NCBI RefSeq assembly: GCF_003697915.1
Contig: NZ_RCVN01000015.1
Coordinates: 1 to 64,000 of the forward strand
Source: Staphylococcus pseudoxylosus
GTDB lineage: Bacteria > Bacillota > Bacilli > Staphylococcales > Staphylococcaceae
Direction of reading: 5' to 3'
Length of the DNA: 64,000 nt
How positions within the stretch are numbered: position 1 is the first letter of the stretch; every line of letters begins with the position of its first letter. Made by a program: the position numbers and the translations under genes. The notes under the pieces are model-generated. The model searched no databases. It worked only from the letters and a program-made list of their open reading frames with translations, and was not told where the DNA came from. This document shows positions 9,167 through 19,031 of this stretch, one piece after another.

Positions 9167-10111
9167 CTATGATTTATTCTTTCTATCTATTAGCACTGCA
9201 ATAATAATCACAACACCTTTAACGACTTGTTGATAAAATGAAGATACACCCAATAGATTTAAACCATTGTTTAGTACCCCTATAATAAGCACACCGATTA
9301 ATGTACCGAGAATACGTCCTTTCCCCCCTGTAAGTGAAGTACCTCCAAGTACTACAGCTGCAATAGCATCCAATTCATATGACATGCCCGCTGTTGGTTG
9401 TGCAGAATTTAAACGAGATGTTAATATTGCTCCTGCCATCGCAGACATTAAGCCAGCTAAACTATAGATCATCACCTTCAACTTATTGACTTTGATTCCT
9501 GAAATAAATGCCGCTTTTTCATTACCGCCCATGGCATAAGTTTGTCTACCAAACACCGTTTTATGTAAAATAATATATAAAATAATGAAGGTGATAAACA
9601 TCGTAACTGCTGGTACAGGTATACCTAAAAAGTAACCACGTCCAAATAGTTGAAATGCATAACTACCATTTAAATTTGTAATCGGATTACCATCAGTGAT
9701 AACAAGTGTGAGCCCTCTAAATACGGTCATTGTTGCTAAAGTTGCGATAAATGGCGCCATCTTACCTAATGTAATTAAAAGCCCGTTAATCGCTCCTAAA
9801 ATAGCACCAAAGATACAACCAATTAACAACGCAACTATTGAATCAACACCAGTTACCATTAATATAGCTATCATCGCACTAGATAACGCAAGCGTGGACC
9901 CAACTGATAAGTCTATCCCCCCTGTCAAAATAACAAATGTCATACCAAATGCTATTAAACCATTAATAGATACTTGTCTTAATAAATTAAACAAATTAGA
10001 TGGTTCTAAAAAAGCACTGTTTAATACACTTATGATAATGACTAATAATATTAATCCAATAAATGGTATAATTTTTTCTAAATATGAAAAAGATAACTTA
10101 GATTGATTCAT
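9167..10111 (-). CDS. rbsC: Ribose ABC transporter permease
   Basis: Membrane permease of 314 residues with eight to ten hydrophobic segments. The family motif TGGIDLSVGSTLAL (about residues 63-76) and a C-terminal EAA-like region GGTSLTGGKGRILGTLIGVLIIGVL identify the BPD_transp_2 sugar family. It forms the channel with RbsA and receives ribose from RbsB. The start overlaps the rbsA stop by 14 bases, implying translational coupling. Specificity for ribose is inferred from the operon. Confidence 0.92.
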   Translation of the reverse strand: MNQSKLSFSYLEKIIPFIGLILLVIIISVLNSAFLEPSNLFNLLRQVSINGLIAFGMTFVILTGGIDLSVGSTLALSSAMIAILMVTGVDSIVALLIGCIFGAILGAINGLLITLGKMAPFIATLATMTVFRGLTLVITDGNPITNLNGSYAFQLFGRGYFLGIPVPAVTMFITFIILYIILHKTVFGRQTYAMGGNEKAAFISGIKVNKLKVMIYSLAGLMSAMAGAILTSRLNSAQPTAGMSYELDAIAAVVLGGTSLTGGKGRILGTLIGVLIIGVLNNGLNLLGVSSFYQQVVKGVVIIIAVLIDRKNKS

Positions 10112-11588
10112 TTATTTTCCCTCCAGTAGCTAAAGTCATGATACGTTCTTCAGATAACGATGCCTTGTCTAATATCCCTGCAATGTTACCTTCATGGACA
10201 ACAGCAACATTGTCACTCATGCCAATAACCTCAGGTAATTCTGATGAAATCATAATAATAGACATTCCTCTTTCTGTAAGTTCATTCATTAATTGATATA
10301 TTTCTCTTTTAGCACCTACATCTATCCCTCTAGTAGGCTCATCTAAAATCAATACGCGTGGTGCTGTCGCTATCCATTTTGCTAAAACTACTTTTTGTTG
10401 GTTCCCGCCAGATAAATCTACGCACACATCATCTTGTTTGCCTTTAATATTTAATCGCTTAATCATTTGCTGTGTATATTGTTCCATTGAACCTTGAGCT
10501 AGAAAACCTGATTTTGAAAAGCTTTTTAACGCAGGTAATGATATATTCTCTAAAATAGAATCCTGTAGAACTAATCCTTCTTCTTTTCTATTTTCAGTGA
10601 TAAAAGCTAAACCATGTTTTATAGATTGATGAGGATTGTTCATATAAATAGCTTTACCATTCAATTCGACTTGCATAGTCCCTTTATCTAGACCAAACAA
10701 CACGCGCATAATCTCTGACCTACCTGCACCCATTAAACCACTAAAACCTAAGATTTCTCCTTTATGCAACTCAAAGTGAACCGATTTTAGATTATGCTCA
10801 TTTGAACTAAGCTCCTTAACAGAAAGTACTAATTCATCTTGCTCATAGTTCCTTTCAGGATATTGGTTATCTAAATCTCTACCTATCATCGCCTTGACGA
10901 TTTGTGGATGTGTGGTAGATTCAGTAGCAGACGTTAAGATAGAGCGACCATCTCTCATAACGGTAATACGATCAGAAATACTAAATATTTCTTCCATTCT
11001 ATGTGAAATATAGACAAAAGAGACGCCTTCACTTTTTAACTTTTTGATTTGTTCAAATAACACTTCTATTTCATTATTGGTTAATGCAGCAGTTGGCTCA
11101 TCCATTATAATAACTTTAGCCTCTTGCATAAGCGCTTTACTAATTTCTAACATTTGTTGCATACCAACAGATAAATCTCCTGCTAATTGATTTAAATCAA
11201 TCGTTATATTCAATTTTTTAAATATCTCTTGTGCTTGTACCCTCATGGCTTTATTATCTACAATACCAAAAAATTTAGTTGTTTCTTTTCCTAGAAATAA
11301 GTTTTCTAATACTGTCAAATTAGGCCAAATATTCAATTCTTGCTGTATAAACGCGACACCATGATTTTCAGCATCTTTAGTATTCTTAAAATGGATTGGT
11401 TCTCCATTTTCTACTACGTTGCCATCATCCGCTTCATAGACACCTGTTAGTATTTTCATTAATGTACTTTTACCAGCACCATTTTCACCCATTAATGCAT
11501 GGACCTCTGCATCGGCGATTTCAAAATCCACACCCAACAACACATCATTTTGTCCAAACGATTTATATATTTGATGCATATTAATCAT
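10098..11588 (-). CDS. rbsA: Ribose ABC transporter ATPase (two fused nucleotide-binding domains)
   Basis: 496 residues with tandem ABC domains. The first has Walker A GENGAGKST (34-42), signature LSVGMQQ and Walker B IIMDEPTAAL. The second has a degenerate Walker A, GLMGAGRSE, but intact LSGGNQQ and LILDEPTRGID, the usual asymmetry in RbsA/XylG/MglA ATPases. It energises ribose uptake with RbsC. Start ATG 11588 follows AGGGGTGA. It lies 15 bases after rbsD and overlaps rbsC. Confidence 0.93.
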   Translation of the reverse strand: MINMHQIYKSFGQNDVLLGVDFEIADAEVHALMGENGAGKSTLMKILTGVYEADDGNVVENGEPIHFKNTKDAENHGVAFIQQELNIWPNLTVLENLFLGKETTKFFGIVDNKAMRVQAQEIFKKLNITIDLNQLAGDLSVGMQQMLEISKALMQEAKVIIMDEPTAALTNNEIEVLFEQIKKLKSEGVSFVYISHRMEEIFSISDRITVMRDGRSILTSATESTTHPQIVKAMIGRDLDNQYPERNYEQDELVLSVKELSSNEHNLKSVHFELHKGEILGFSGLMGAGRSEIMRVLFGLDKGTMQVELNGKAIYMNNPHQSIKHGLAFITENRKEEGLVLQDSILENISLPALKSFSKSGFLAQGSMEQYTQQMIKRLNIKGKQDDVCVDLSGGNQQKVVLAKWIATAPRVLILDEPTRGIDVGAKREIYQLMNELTERGMSIIMISSELPEVIGMSDNVAVVHEGNIAGILDKASLSEERIMTLATGGKINESI

Positions 11589-11602
11589 TATTAATCACCC
11601 CT

Positions 11603-11992
11603 TTAAAATAAAACGCCACTCTTTAATATCGCATTAGCAAAAGGTTTAGCTTCGCCTGTTCTGATAATAGCTTTAACTTTCTCACTATCCGCTTTTAACT
11701 GTTCATGAGATACAGTGCTAATATCAATGTTTTCTGACACCAGTTGTATATAGAGGTCATCATTTTGCTTAATCATTTCATTAGCAATCGTTACTTGCTC
11801 AATTACCATATGATTTTTTATTATGTGAAATACTTCTAAGAATGATGGTTTCCCAAAATCTAAGGCAAGGTCTATTTTCTTAACTCCTTGTGGTACTGGC
11901 AAACCACAATCAGCAATAATAATTTGATCTGTATGACCTAAATCACTTAGCAATTTTGAAATTTCACTATTTAAAATACCTGTTTTATACAT
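11603..11992 (-). CDS. rbsD: D-ribose pyranase
   Basis: Interconverts beta-pyran and furan forms of ribose so that ribokinase receives the furanose. The sequence [20 protein letters not shown] carries the N-terminal helix and catalytic His of the family, followed by [10 protein letters not shown], and C-terminal [12 protein letters not shown]. Length is 129 residues. ATG 11992 is chosen because AGGAG lies 7 bases before it; the TTG at 11995 is upstream of it. No rbsK is adjacent in this operon, so ribokinase must be supplied from elsewhere or another kinase is used. Confidence 0.92.
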   Translation of the reverse strand: MYKTGILNSEISKLLSDLGHTDQIIIADCGLPVPQGVKKIDLALDFGKPSFLEVFHIIKNHMVIEQVTIANEMIKQNDDLYIQLVSENIDISTVSHEQLKADSEKVKAIIRTGEAKPFANAILKSGVLF

Positions 11993-12011
11993 CAAACCAC
12001 TCCTTTATTTA

Positions 12012-12025
12012 TGTAACCCGTTACA
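12012..12025. promoter_or_regulatory. LacI-type operator between rbsR and rbsD
   Basis: TGTAACCCGTTACA is a perfect 14-base dyad in the 40-base gap between rbsR and rbsD. This is a likely RbsR operator for the structural genes. It deviates from cre only in its centre and could also bind CcpA weakly. Confidence 0.7.
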
Positions 12026-12034
12026 TGTTACGCA

Positions 12035-13000
12035 TTAATGACGTGTACTCGATCTCTTTATTACGGAAATGGCTACTTTTTCTAGTTCGACATCATCTTG
12101 ATGATCATACAATTTAATTAACTTTGACATTGCTAGCTCCCCTAAACGATAAGCCGACTGATCGATTGTACTAATTTGGGGAAATGTCATTGTTGAAAAT
12201 GGTATATTATCATACCCCACAATTTGAACATCCTTTGGAATTTGCAAGTTATGTTGTTGAAGTATCCCCATTACTTTAATTGCTAATAAATCATTACTGC
12301 AGATAATACTATCTATATTGTGTGACCTGATTAAATTAATAAATGAACCTTCATCGTTTAAATCCTGCGCTAAATATGTTTTATAGTTAATACCATGTTC
12401 TTTAAAAATTGACACTACACCTTTGACGCGATGTTTAAAAGCATCAATCGTTAAATCTTCATGTACGACTAGACCATCATTACAGCCTCCTTCAATAACT
12501 AATTCTGCTTGACGTTGTCCACCTTCATAATGATCAGTTGAAACACCTGATATTTCATTATGAGTTCTATCGACAAATACAAAAGGCATATGAAGCGGTT
12601 CTAACATATTTTCAATTATATTTTCGTTAAGTGCAGTAGTAATCATGCCAGCGCAATTATGAGATACAAATGTTGTTAAATAAGCCTTTGCTTTTTCTAT
12701 ATCATTATCACTATTACCAATTAAAACTTGGTAGCCATGTTCAACAGCAACATCTTCTACGCCTCTTGCAATTAACGTAAAGAATGGATTACTTATATCT
12801 GGTAGGAGCAATCCAATCATTTTTGATTTTCTTTTATATAATGTTCTTGCAGCTTCATTTGGTTGGTAATTCAGTTCTGCAATTGCACGATCAATTTGCG
12901 ATCGCGTTTGTGCCTTAACATACCCAGTATTGTTAATCGCTCTAGAAACAGTTGCAACTGAGCAACCGGCTAATAGTGCTACATCTTTTATCGTTGTCAG
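12035..13000 (-). CDS. rbsR: LacI-family ribose operon repressor, apparent CTG start
   Basis: Transcriptional repressor with an N-terminal LacI HTH ([22 protein letters not shown]) and a ribose-binding-protein-like effector domain. It is inferred to repress rbsRDACB and to release DNA with ribose or ribose 5-phosphate. LacI proteins normally begin one to three residues before TIKDVA. Here the codon at that point is CTG 13000, placed exactly 8 bases after AAGGAG. The nearest alternative, GTG 13009, overlaps the ribosome site, and there is no ATG. A CTG start is rare. Length would be 321 residues. Confidence 0.85.
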   Translation of the reverse strand: MTTIKDVALLAGCSVATVSRAINNTGYVKAQTRSQIDRAIAELNYQPNEAARTLYKRKSKMIGLLLPDISNPFFTLIARGVEDVAVEHGYQVLIGNSDNDIEKAKAYLTTFVSHNCAGMITTALNENIIENMLEPLHMPFVFVDRTHNEISGVSTDHYEGGQRQAELVIEGGCNDGLVVHEDLTIDAFKHRVKGVVSIFKEHGINYKTYLAQDLNDEGSFINLIRSHNIDSIICSNDLLAIKVMGILQQHNLQIPKDVQIVGYDNIPFSTMTFPQISTIDQSAYRLGELAMSKLIKLYDHQDDVELEKVAISVIKRSSTRH

Positions 13001-13017
13001 TAAAATCACTCCTTATA

Positions 13018-13031
13018 TGTAACCGTTTTCA
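13018..13031. promoter_or_regulatory. cre / LacI-family operator before rbsR
   Basis: TGTAACCGTTTTCA matches cre (TGWAANCGNTNWCA) at every defined position and lies 18 bases before the rbsR start. Either CcpA catabolite repression or RbsR autoregulation would act here. Confidence 0.75.
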
Positions 13032-13143
13032 TACTATCACATATTTTCTCTATTTAACAGAGTGTTTACATGATTAAATTTTGTTCGTATAAAAATTCTA
13101 CATTTCCTATATCACTAAGATTAATAGCAATATAATTCATACA

Positions 13144-13227
13144 TTCACTTTTAATATAGATAACGCGCCTGTTAAAGATGATGATCAACTATGCAACGCA
13201 CAGCACAAATTAGGTATGTTTAAATAA
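13144..13227 (+). pseudogene. Possible 3' remnant of an unidentified gene
   Basis: Without any start codon or ribosome site, this stretch reads open to a TAA at 13225-13227. It encodes a coding-like C-terminal tail rich in D, K, Q and A (NIDNAPVKDDDQLCNAQHK...). Local GC is higher than in the surrounding spacer. I cannot name the family. It could equally be chance. Confidence 0.2.
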
Positions 13228-13258
13228 AATTGAATTGATATATCTTTGTACGAAGATA

Positions 13259-13573
13259 TTATTTACTACTATTGATAAAATCTTCGTACAACAATTTATC
13301 TTTTCCTTCAACTAATTTAACCTCATAAATAGCTATATTCTTTTTACATAGTGCCCTAATTAAATCTGGTATAAATTGTTGCTCTGCTTTTAATAATAAT
13401 ACTGTTACATTATCAACATCTATAAATGTGTAACTATAATAGTTCGGGAGAATGGGTTTAATTAATTTTCCAATGATTTTTATAACTTTCTTACGAATTT
13501 TATACCAATCTAACCTTCCAATACTAATTATAAAAACTTTTTGTTCATCTGAATATGCTCTATAATCTATCAA
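13259..13573 (-). CDS. Hypothetical protein, 104 residues
   Basis: I do not recognise this protein. It starts with TTG 13573 behind GAGGT at 7-base spacing. The chain is mixed alpha/beta (YSDEQKVFIISIGRLDWYKI, YYSYTFIDVDNVTVLLLKAEQQFI), basic in the middle, with no signal peptide or convincing membrane span. The alternating hydrophobic strands resemble a small globular domain. It stands alone between the ribose operon and mprF with more than 200 bases of non-coding DNA on each side, which suggests an accessory insertion. Function unknown. Confidence 0.6.
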   Translation of the reverse strand: MIDYRAYSDEQKVFIISIGRLDWYKIRKKVIKIIGKLIKPILPNYYSYTFIDVDNVTVLLLKAEQQFIPDLIRALCKKNIAIYEVKLVEGKDKLLYEDFINSSK

Positions 13574-14150
13574 TTTATATACCTCATTTTTTATTTTTAA
13601 TTATTATAGATTATTGGTTTATAAGAAACAATTAAAATATACATCCGCATTTTTGTAATAGCATAAAGTTTATTTATGAAGTAGGTGTTTATCCTTTTAA
13701 ATCAAAAAAATATCTGTATTTTAAAAACTTACAACTTATTAAACAAATTAAACACTTACCTGTAACTATCAATACTTCTCATAAAAACAACTTGATGGTT
13801 AAAATATAAGTTCAAAAACTATCGGTAAGCCGCTTGATTTATCACTATGAGTAGAAGACATTTTTTAATTTGTCGCTACGAAAAAGTAATAATACATATA
13901 AATATTAATAAGAAAACACACGTATAATATGTTCATAATAAAATGAATAAGATTTCAATACATCATTGAAAGCGTTTTCTAATGATGATATATTTATATT
14001 GTACCTTTAACAAAGGGGTAACGAGAAATTCAAATATAGTTAGAATTAAAATGATATTTAAAAGGGTAACAATTGTTAGTTTATTAAAGTAGTTAATAAC
14101 TTCTCCAAAGATTAACTACACAAACCATTAAGCACTATTAAACTCCTTAA
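13574..14150. other. Long non-coding stretch upstream of the orphan gene
   Basis: About 580 bases without a supported gene. It contains an operator-like dyad at 13961-13987 and, after it, a ribosome-site-like AAAGGGGTAACG at about 14014 that is not followed by any start codon or open frame. It reads like a decayed promoter and gene start, but the original gene cannot be identified. Confidence 0.45.
13961..13987. promoter_or_regulatory. Orphan cre-like operator inside a longer dyad
   Basis: TGAAAGCGTTTTCT (13967-13980) fits cre at all but the last base. It is flanked by a perfect 7-bp inverted repeat, CATCATT and AATGATG, making a 27-base dyad. No intact gene starts close on either side. Confidence 0.5.
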
Positions 14151-14187
14151 GAAGCCCCCCACATGCATATGACATGTGGGGGGCTTC
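14151..14187. terminator. mprF terminator
   Basis: Perfect 15-bp stem GAAGCCCCCCACATG (14151-14165) with CATGTGGGGGGCTTC (14173-14187), 11 bases past the mprF stop. Confidence 0.9.
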
Positions 14188-14197
14188 ATGTTGTACT

Positions 14198-16723
14198 TCA
14201 ACTATTTTTTCTAATGACACGCATTACTTTTAACATGCTCACCCATAATGAGTGGCGTTTACGATAAACAAGAAATCTTGGCTCCCATTTCGGATTAAAT
14301 TTCTCTTTATATCTTCTGAGACCTTGGAATCTATATAGACCGTTGAAATGTTCAAATACACGGCCAGCTATTCTTTCACCATAAAATGAATAAGGAATTT
14401 GTCCCACATTAGATAATGTCGCCATTCCCATATTAAAATGTTCATAGTTATTAGTTTTTGACCAAAGTAGCATATTCAAGTATAGACTATCCATTAATGG
14501 CAACTCAATGTCTTGTTTCCAACGTATTAAATCAACTGAAATCACGCCATTATAATAAGTTGGCATCAATGTGCAGAAAGCAATGACGGATTGTTCATTA
14601 TCTTTTAACACGCCTATGGGAGCTTGTGATATATAATGTTCGTCAAAACTACCAACAGAAAAATGCATTTCATTTTTATCAGCTAACCACTCATCACTTA
14701 TAGCTTTTAAATCAGCAATCATCTGTTGCGAAAACGGTGGCTCCACCACTTCAAATGAATAACCCAAATCATCAAGTTTATTTAGCGTCGCTCGCAAACC
14801 ACGCTTTTTCTTCCCTGACGTTGTAAATGTCGTTAAATTTATAACGGCTTCTTCACCTAATTTAAAGAATTGGTTACCAAAACTATGATAGAGTGACATG
14901 TGCTTATCCGTTACTTGATAAAAAATAATATCATAACCTAAATATTCCGCTTCTTGATAAAATGCTTCTAATAAACTATAAAATGATTCTGTATTACCAA
15001 TTGGATCACCTAAAATAATATACGTATTATTATGATAGCGATACATTACAAAAGCATCTTCATTGTCATTTATAAAAAACTTCTTATCCCCACTGTACAT
15101 TAAGTGACTTAAATAATTCCCATTATATTTATCAATAATCGATTCACAAGTAGCAATGTTATCTCTACTATTTGATAATCGATATCTGTATTCAAACCAC
15201 CATACGATAACACCAACTATAATTGCTACTAATAAAATAGTAATCCAGAAATAATATCTCAAAATAGAAGTCAGCATTTCAATATGATAAATATCTAAAG
15301 AGTAAAACGTACTCTTAATCACAAGGTGATTAATATATAGGATGATCGCACCTGTAATAACACTTAATAATAACTTGGAATATCTAAACGGTCGTTTGAT
15401 AACTCGAGCCCGTTTATAAAATACAAGCAATAATACAAAGATCACTGTAAGCCAACTTAATAGTATGAATGATGCATACGTATAAGCCGTTGCAATAAAT
15501 ATAAATAATACGGAAATAATTGCAAATAGTATCGCACGTTTAGATAATTTATAAACACCTATAACATTCAATAATAATAATAAACACGCACAGGTATGAA
15601 TTGAAACAATAATATAATAGATATAGTGATTTGGATCATATAATCCATCATAAATAATTGTTAAATTATTTAAAAAGAATACTAAACTCGTAAATAGCAA
15701 TAAAAGTGCCATAGCAAAAGATGGTATACGTGCAATTATGTCCTTTTGATATGAGCCTAACAAAGATGTCATATCTTTTACTGGTACTAATATGCGTGAA
15801 TCTTCCCAGTAACGTTTAGCAGTACTACGGAATTCAAATGTAGATAAAATCAATGCAATAAGTACAGGGAATAAATAATAAGCAAAACGATAAAGTAACA
15901 AACCTAATACGATTGCTTCCTCATTAATATTTAACGCCTTTAAACCTAACAGTACAACTAAATCAAATGTACCAAATCCACCAGGAATAAAACTGATTAA
16001 TCCCGATAACGCTGCTAGAATAAAAATCCCCATAAATGTAGCAAAAGGTATTTGAACACCCACGATAGCCATTGCCATGTATAACACTAATGCTGCAACA
16101 AACCATTCAACTCCTGAAACAATTGTGCAATATACACCAAGCAATCTATGTGTTTTTTGTACGGGCTTAATGATAGTAAATACCACAAATATTGGTAAAA
16201 ACAATGCTACTACGTACATTAACCATTTAATCCATGGATACGGTGTGAAAATATGCGAAATATCAAAGACATGAATCACTACTAAGATAGAAAGCAAACT
16301 CAAACCAGTTAACATTGAAATTAAAACAATAGAAATGGTATGTAGCAGTGCTTTTTTATCATCAGTTGTATTTTTATAAAATAGGAAACGTACACTGGCC
16401 CCTATAAATCCCCCAAAGCCAACAACAGCATTCAAAGCATTTACAATATAACCAATTCTAATCGTTTTAGCTAAACCAATTTTTAACTTTAATGTTTTAG
16501 CTAAGATCACATCATACATTGAGAGCACTATAATAGATGCGCCACCACTAAGGAACAGTGCAACGAGCCAAAATCTATTAATTTTACTAAATGATTTTAT
16601 TGCGTCTTTGAGATTAATATGTGAAAGCTCTTTGTATAAAGTAATAGCAACAATTGTAAATAACGTAAATGCGAATGCAATTTTTAATATAGAAAATAAT
16701 TTGCTTCTCAATTCTTTTGACAT
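14198..16723 (-). CDS. mprF: Phosphatidylglycerol lysyltransferase/flippase MprF
   Basis: Adds lysine from Lys-tRNA to phosphatidylglycerol and flips the product to the outer leaflet, lowering negative surface charge and protecting against cationic peptides and daptomycin. At 841 residues it is full length. The N-terminal 500 or so residues are a run of membrane helices (flippase domain, with [20 protein letters not shown] and [11 protein letters not shown]). The C-terminal cytosolic DUF2156 domain is the synthase ([55 protein letters not shown]). No truncation is seen. Single gene with its own terminator. Confidence 0.96.
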   Translation of the reverse strand: MSKELRSKLFSILKIAFAFTLFTIVAITLYKELSHINLKDAIKSFSKINRFWLVALFLSGGASIIVLSMYDVILAKTLKLKIGLAKTIRIGYIVNALNAVVGFGGFIGASVRFLFYKNTTDDKKALLHTISIVLISMLTGLSLLSILVVIHVFDISHIFTPYPWIKWLMYVVALFLPIFVVFTIIKPVQKTHRLLGVYCTIVSGVEWFVAALVLYMAMAIVGVQIPFATFMGIFILAALSGLISFIPGGFGTFDLVVLLGLKALNINEEAIVLGLLLYRFAYYLFPVLIALILSTFEFRSTAKRYWEDSRILVPVKDMTSLLGSYQKDIIARIPSFAMALLLLFTSLVFFLNNLTIIYDGLYDPNHYIYYIIVSIHTCACLLLLLNVIGVYKLSKRAILFAIISVLFIFIATAYTYASFILLSWLTVIFVLLLVFYKRARVIKRPFRYSKLLLSVITGAIILYINHLVIKSTFYSLDIYHIEMLTSILRYYFWITILLVAIIVGVIVWWFEYRYRLSNSRDNIATCESIIDKYNGNYLSHLMYSGDKKFFINDNEDAFVMYRYHNNTYIILGDPIGNTESFYSLLEAFYQEAEYLGYDIIFYQVTDKHMSLYHSFGNQFFKLGEEAVINLTTFTTSGKKKRGLRATLNKLDDLGYSFEVVEPPFSQQMIADLKAISDEWLADKNEMHFSVGSFDEHYISQAPIGVLKDNEQSVIAFCTLMPTYYNGVISVDLIRWKQDIELPLMDSLYLNMLLWSKTNNYEHFNMGMATLSNVGQIPYSFYGERIAGRVFEHFNGLYRFQGLRRYKEKFNPKWEPRFLVYRKRHSLWVSMLKVMRVIRKNS

Positions 16724-17211
16724 CTTTTCACTTCACTTTTAATAATCTAATCGTTCCATAAAAATATAGCACAAGAACAATACATAATAAATAAATTTTT
16801 TAATAATAACTACTAACAAAATTGTTAGACGCATGACTCAATTTTAAATAGCATGAATCAAACGCCATTAAATAAGGTGAAATGCTCATTAATATAGCCA
16901 TATAATACAAAACTTACATCAATAACGATAATCTAACTCAGTATATTAATAATACATCACGACAATAATAAAGGACGAGACAGGAACCATATTTTAGAAA
17001 TTGGTTTCATCATCTCGCCCTCGATTGTTTTTATAACTAAAGTATATGATAAAAACGTCTATAGATTACAGTATGTATCTGTATAATATCTATAGACGCT
17101 TATCAATTTGTGTACTAGTCGTACCGCTTCAGTATGAACACTTTTATGATATAAAATCAAAATGAAAATAGTGTTCATTGTCAAAGCACACTGAAGAAAA
17201 CTTATAATAAT
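16724..17211. other. Non-coding region between mprF and the AI-2E permease gene, three inverted repeats
   Basis: About 490 bases with no supported ORF. It has a GGGCGAGAT/ATCTCGCCC-type imperfect hairpin at 16975-17025, a perfect 11-bp repeat CGTCTATAGAT/ATCTATAGACG (17056-17066, 17088-17098), and a two-part stem CTTCAGT + ATGAACACT pairing with AGTGTTCAT + ACTGAAG (17127-17142, 17170-17196). Some of these end the 17212 gene; together they exceed what one terminator needs. Confidence 0.55.
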
Positions 17212-18438
17212 TTAACGAATTTCTTCGTCTGTTGTAATTTCATATTCTCCAGCATCTTCACCATAATACTTATTATATCTACGTTTAAACATAGTATATA
17301 AATGTGAAACTAATACTTTTAATATCGCATAAGCCGGGATACCTAAAATCACGCCTACAATACCTAATAAGTTACCTGCACTTAATAAGATGAAAATAAT
17401 TGTTAATGGGTGTATTTTAAGTGTTTTACCCATGACATTAGGTGAAATCAGATGACCTTCGATAAACTGAACAGCCGTCCATACTACAATCAATTTCAAT
17501 AGCATAATTGGAGAAGTGATTAACGCAATAATAATTGCTGGCGATATTGCGATTGTAGGACCTATGTATGGTACTACACTGGTAACAGCAGCAATTGATG
17601 CTAAAATCAAACTATAATCTAATCCAATAATGCTATAACCTATAAATAATAAAATACCAATACAAAATGAAACAATAATTTGACCTTGAATATAAGAACC
17701 AACTTGAACACTCATTTTGTCTAATAAATCATGGTAATCTTTTCTGAATTTAGGTGGCATTAATTTTGTGGAAAACTCTTTAAAACGATGTCCATCTTTC
17801 AACATAAAGAACAACACAAATGGTGTTGTCGCAATGACCACACCAACATTGACAATTGCCTCAGCAAAATTCTTTACCTTTGAGCCAAATCCATTAAAGT
17901 AATCTGAAACCATAGATGGCAATTTATTAGCCAACGCGTCCAACTGCTCTTGAATTTGACTGTAGAAATTCGATATCAATGAGTACTTCGTAACACTATC
18001 TATAAATTGATTGACCTTATCTACATATAATGGGAAATTATTACCAAAGCTTCTGAATTGAGACCCTATTACAGGGATTAAAAGGTTAATAACCAGTGTT
18101 ATCACACCTACAATCAACAGGAATAATATAATTACGCCCCATAATCTAGAAATATTATAACGTTCCATTAAATTGACTAATGGATTCAATAGATAATATA
18201 GGATAACTGAAACAATAATAGGCGCAACAATCGTATTAAAAATGATAATGAATGGTTTGAAAATATAAGATACTTGATCAAATATAAATATAGCGATACC
18301 TACTAATATTAAAATTAACAAACCAAAAAGTAAGTCTTTGCCACCCGCAAACTTCATGAAGCGGGTTTCAGGGAAACTAAGTTTTAACTTGTCTTTCCCC
18401 TTCTTATTTTCTTGTTTTACATTGTCTTCGTTCGACAT
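17212..18438 (-). CDS. AI-2E family transporter (PerM/YdbI-type membrane protein)
   Basis: Polytopic membrane protein of about 408 residues with two N-terminal helix pairs, a central soluble stretch and a C-terminal bundle. FVLFFMLKDG, GSYIQGQIIVSF and GPTIAISPAIIIAL are family motifs. Family members have been assigned to AI-2 export or Na+/H+ antiport, so the substrate here is undecided. Start ATG 18438 is preferred because TGGTGAG lies just before it. ATG 18450 touches its ribosome site. It is monocistronic. The cytoplasmic tail is acidic. Confidence 0.82.
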   Translation of the reverse strand: MSNEDNVKQENKKGKDKLKLSFPETRFMKFAGGKDLLFGLLILILVGIAIFIFDQVSYIFKPFIIIFNTIVAPIIVSVILYYLLNPLVNLMERYNISRLWGVIILFLLIVGVITLVINLLIPVIGSQFRSFGNNFPLYVDKVNQFIDSVTKYSLISNFYSQIQEQLDALANKLPSMVSDYFNGFGSKVKNFAEAIVNVGVVIATTPFVLFFMLKDGHRFKEFSTKLMPPKFRKDYHDLLDKMSVQVGSYIQGQIIVSFCIGILLFIGYSIIGLDYSLILASIAAVTSVVPYIGPTIAISPAIIIALITSPIMLLKLIVVWTAVQFIEGHLISPNVMGKTLKIHPLTIIFILLSAGNLLGIVGVILGIPAYAILKVLVSHLYTMFKRRYNKYYGEDAGEYEITTDEEIR

Positions 18439-18670
18439 ATAACTCACCATACCTTAAATTAATTCTAAAAATAGTAATTACTTATTATGATTATAAAAAG
18501 ACGGTACAAAACTCTATCATAAAAAGCTTTAATAGTTTGTTGTACTATGCTTAATAATAACACATTCTTTAAATGACAATCATCTATTATACTAAATTAT
18601 AAGTATCATCTCGCTTCTGCATAGATTATTCACTATTCCATTACAATTAAACACATTTTCTAAATTTTTC
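18439..18670. other. Spacer upstream of the AI-2E permease gene
   Basis: AT-rich, no further gene seen. It probably holds the promoter of the permease gene. Confidence 0.4.
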
Positions 18671-18751
18671 TCAATTATAATTAAATGAAAAGTGATATTG
18701 ATCTTGCATGCTTGACTGAGCTATGGTTCGATCTTGTAGTTTCTCACTCAT
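18671..18751 (-). CDS. Candidate 26-residue peptide with an ideal ribosome site
   Basis: ATG 18751 to TGA 18671, preceded by AGGAG (18758-18762) at 6-base spacing. The peptide begins MSEKLQDRTIAQ and ends in HFSFNYN. It is hydrophilic with no membrane segment, so it does not resemble a PSM or type I toxin. It may be a true small protein, a leader peptide for the downstream permease gene, or the surviving start of a lost gene. I do not recognise it. A TATAAT-like -10 lies about 50 bases upstream. Confidence 0.4.
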   Translation of the reverse strand: MSEKLQDRTIAQSSMQDQYHFSFNYN

Positions 18752-18939
18752 ACTATTCTCCTGACGTCAACACGTTACAAAACCGAAAAAATTATATGTT
18801 TTACTACAAAAAATATGACCCTTTCGTATAATAAATTACCATCATATAATTTTAAAAGAGATGCCTTAGGTATAAAGGTTATAACATGACTCAACTTACA
18901 CCACCAATGGAGACTTCAATATTTCATAAAAAACAAAGA

Positions 18940-18979
18940 AAACATCAATTTCTATATAACTCAGTAGAAATTGATGTTT
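18940..18979. terminator. Terminator of the acyltransferase gene
   Basis: Perfect 15-bp stem AAACATCAATTTCTA (18940-18954) with TAGAAATTGATGTTT (18965-18979), downstream of the acyltransferase stop at 19032. Confidence 0.8.
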
Positions 18980-19031
18980 ATTCTTTAGCCAGAGATATTC
19001 AGGTCTCAGACCCTTAAAAAATACTTTCTTT

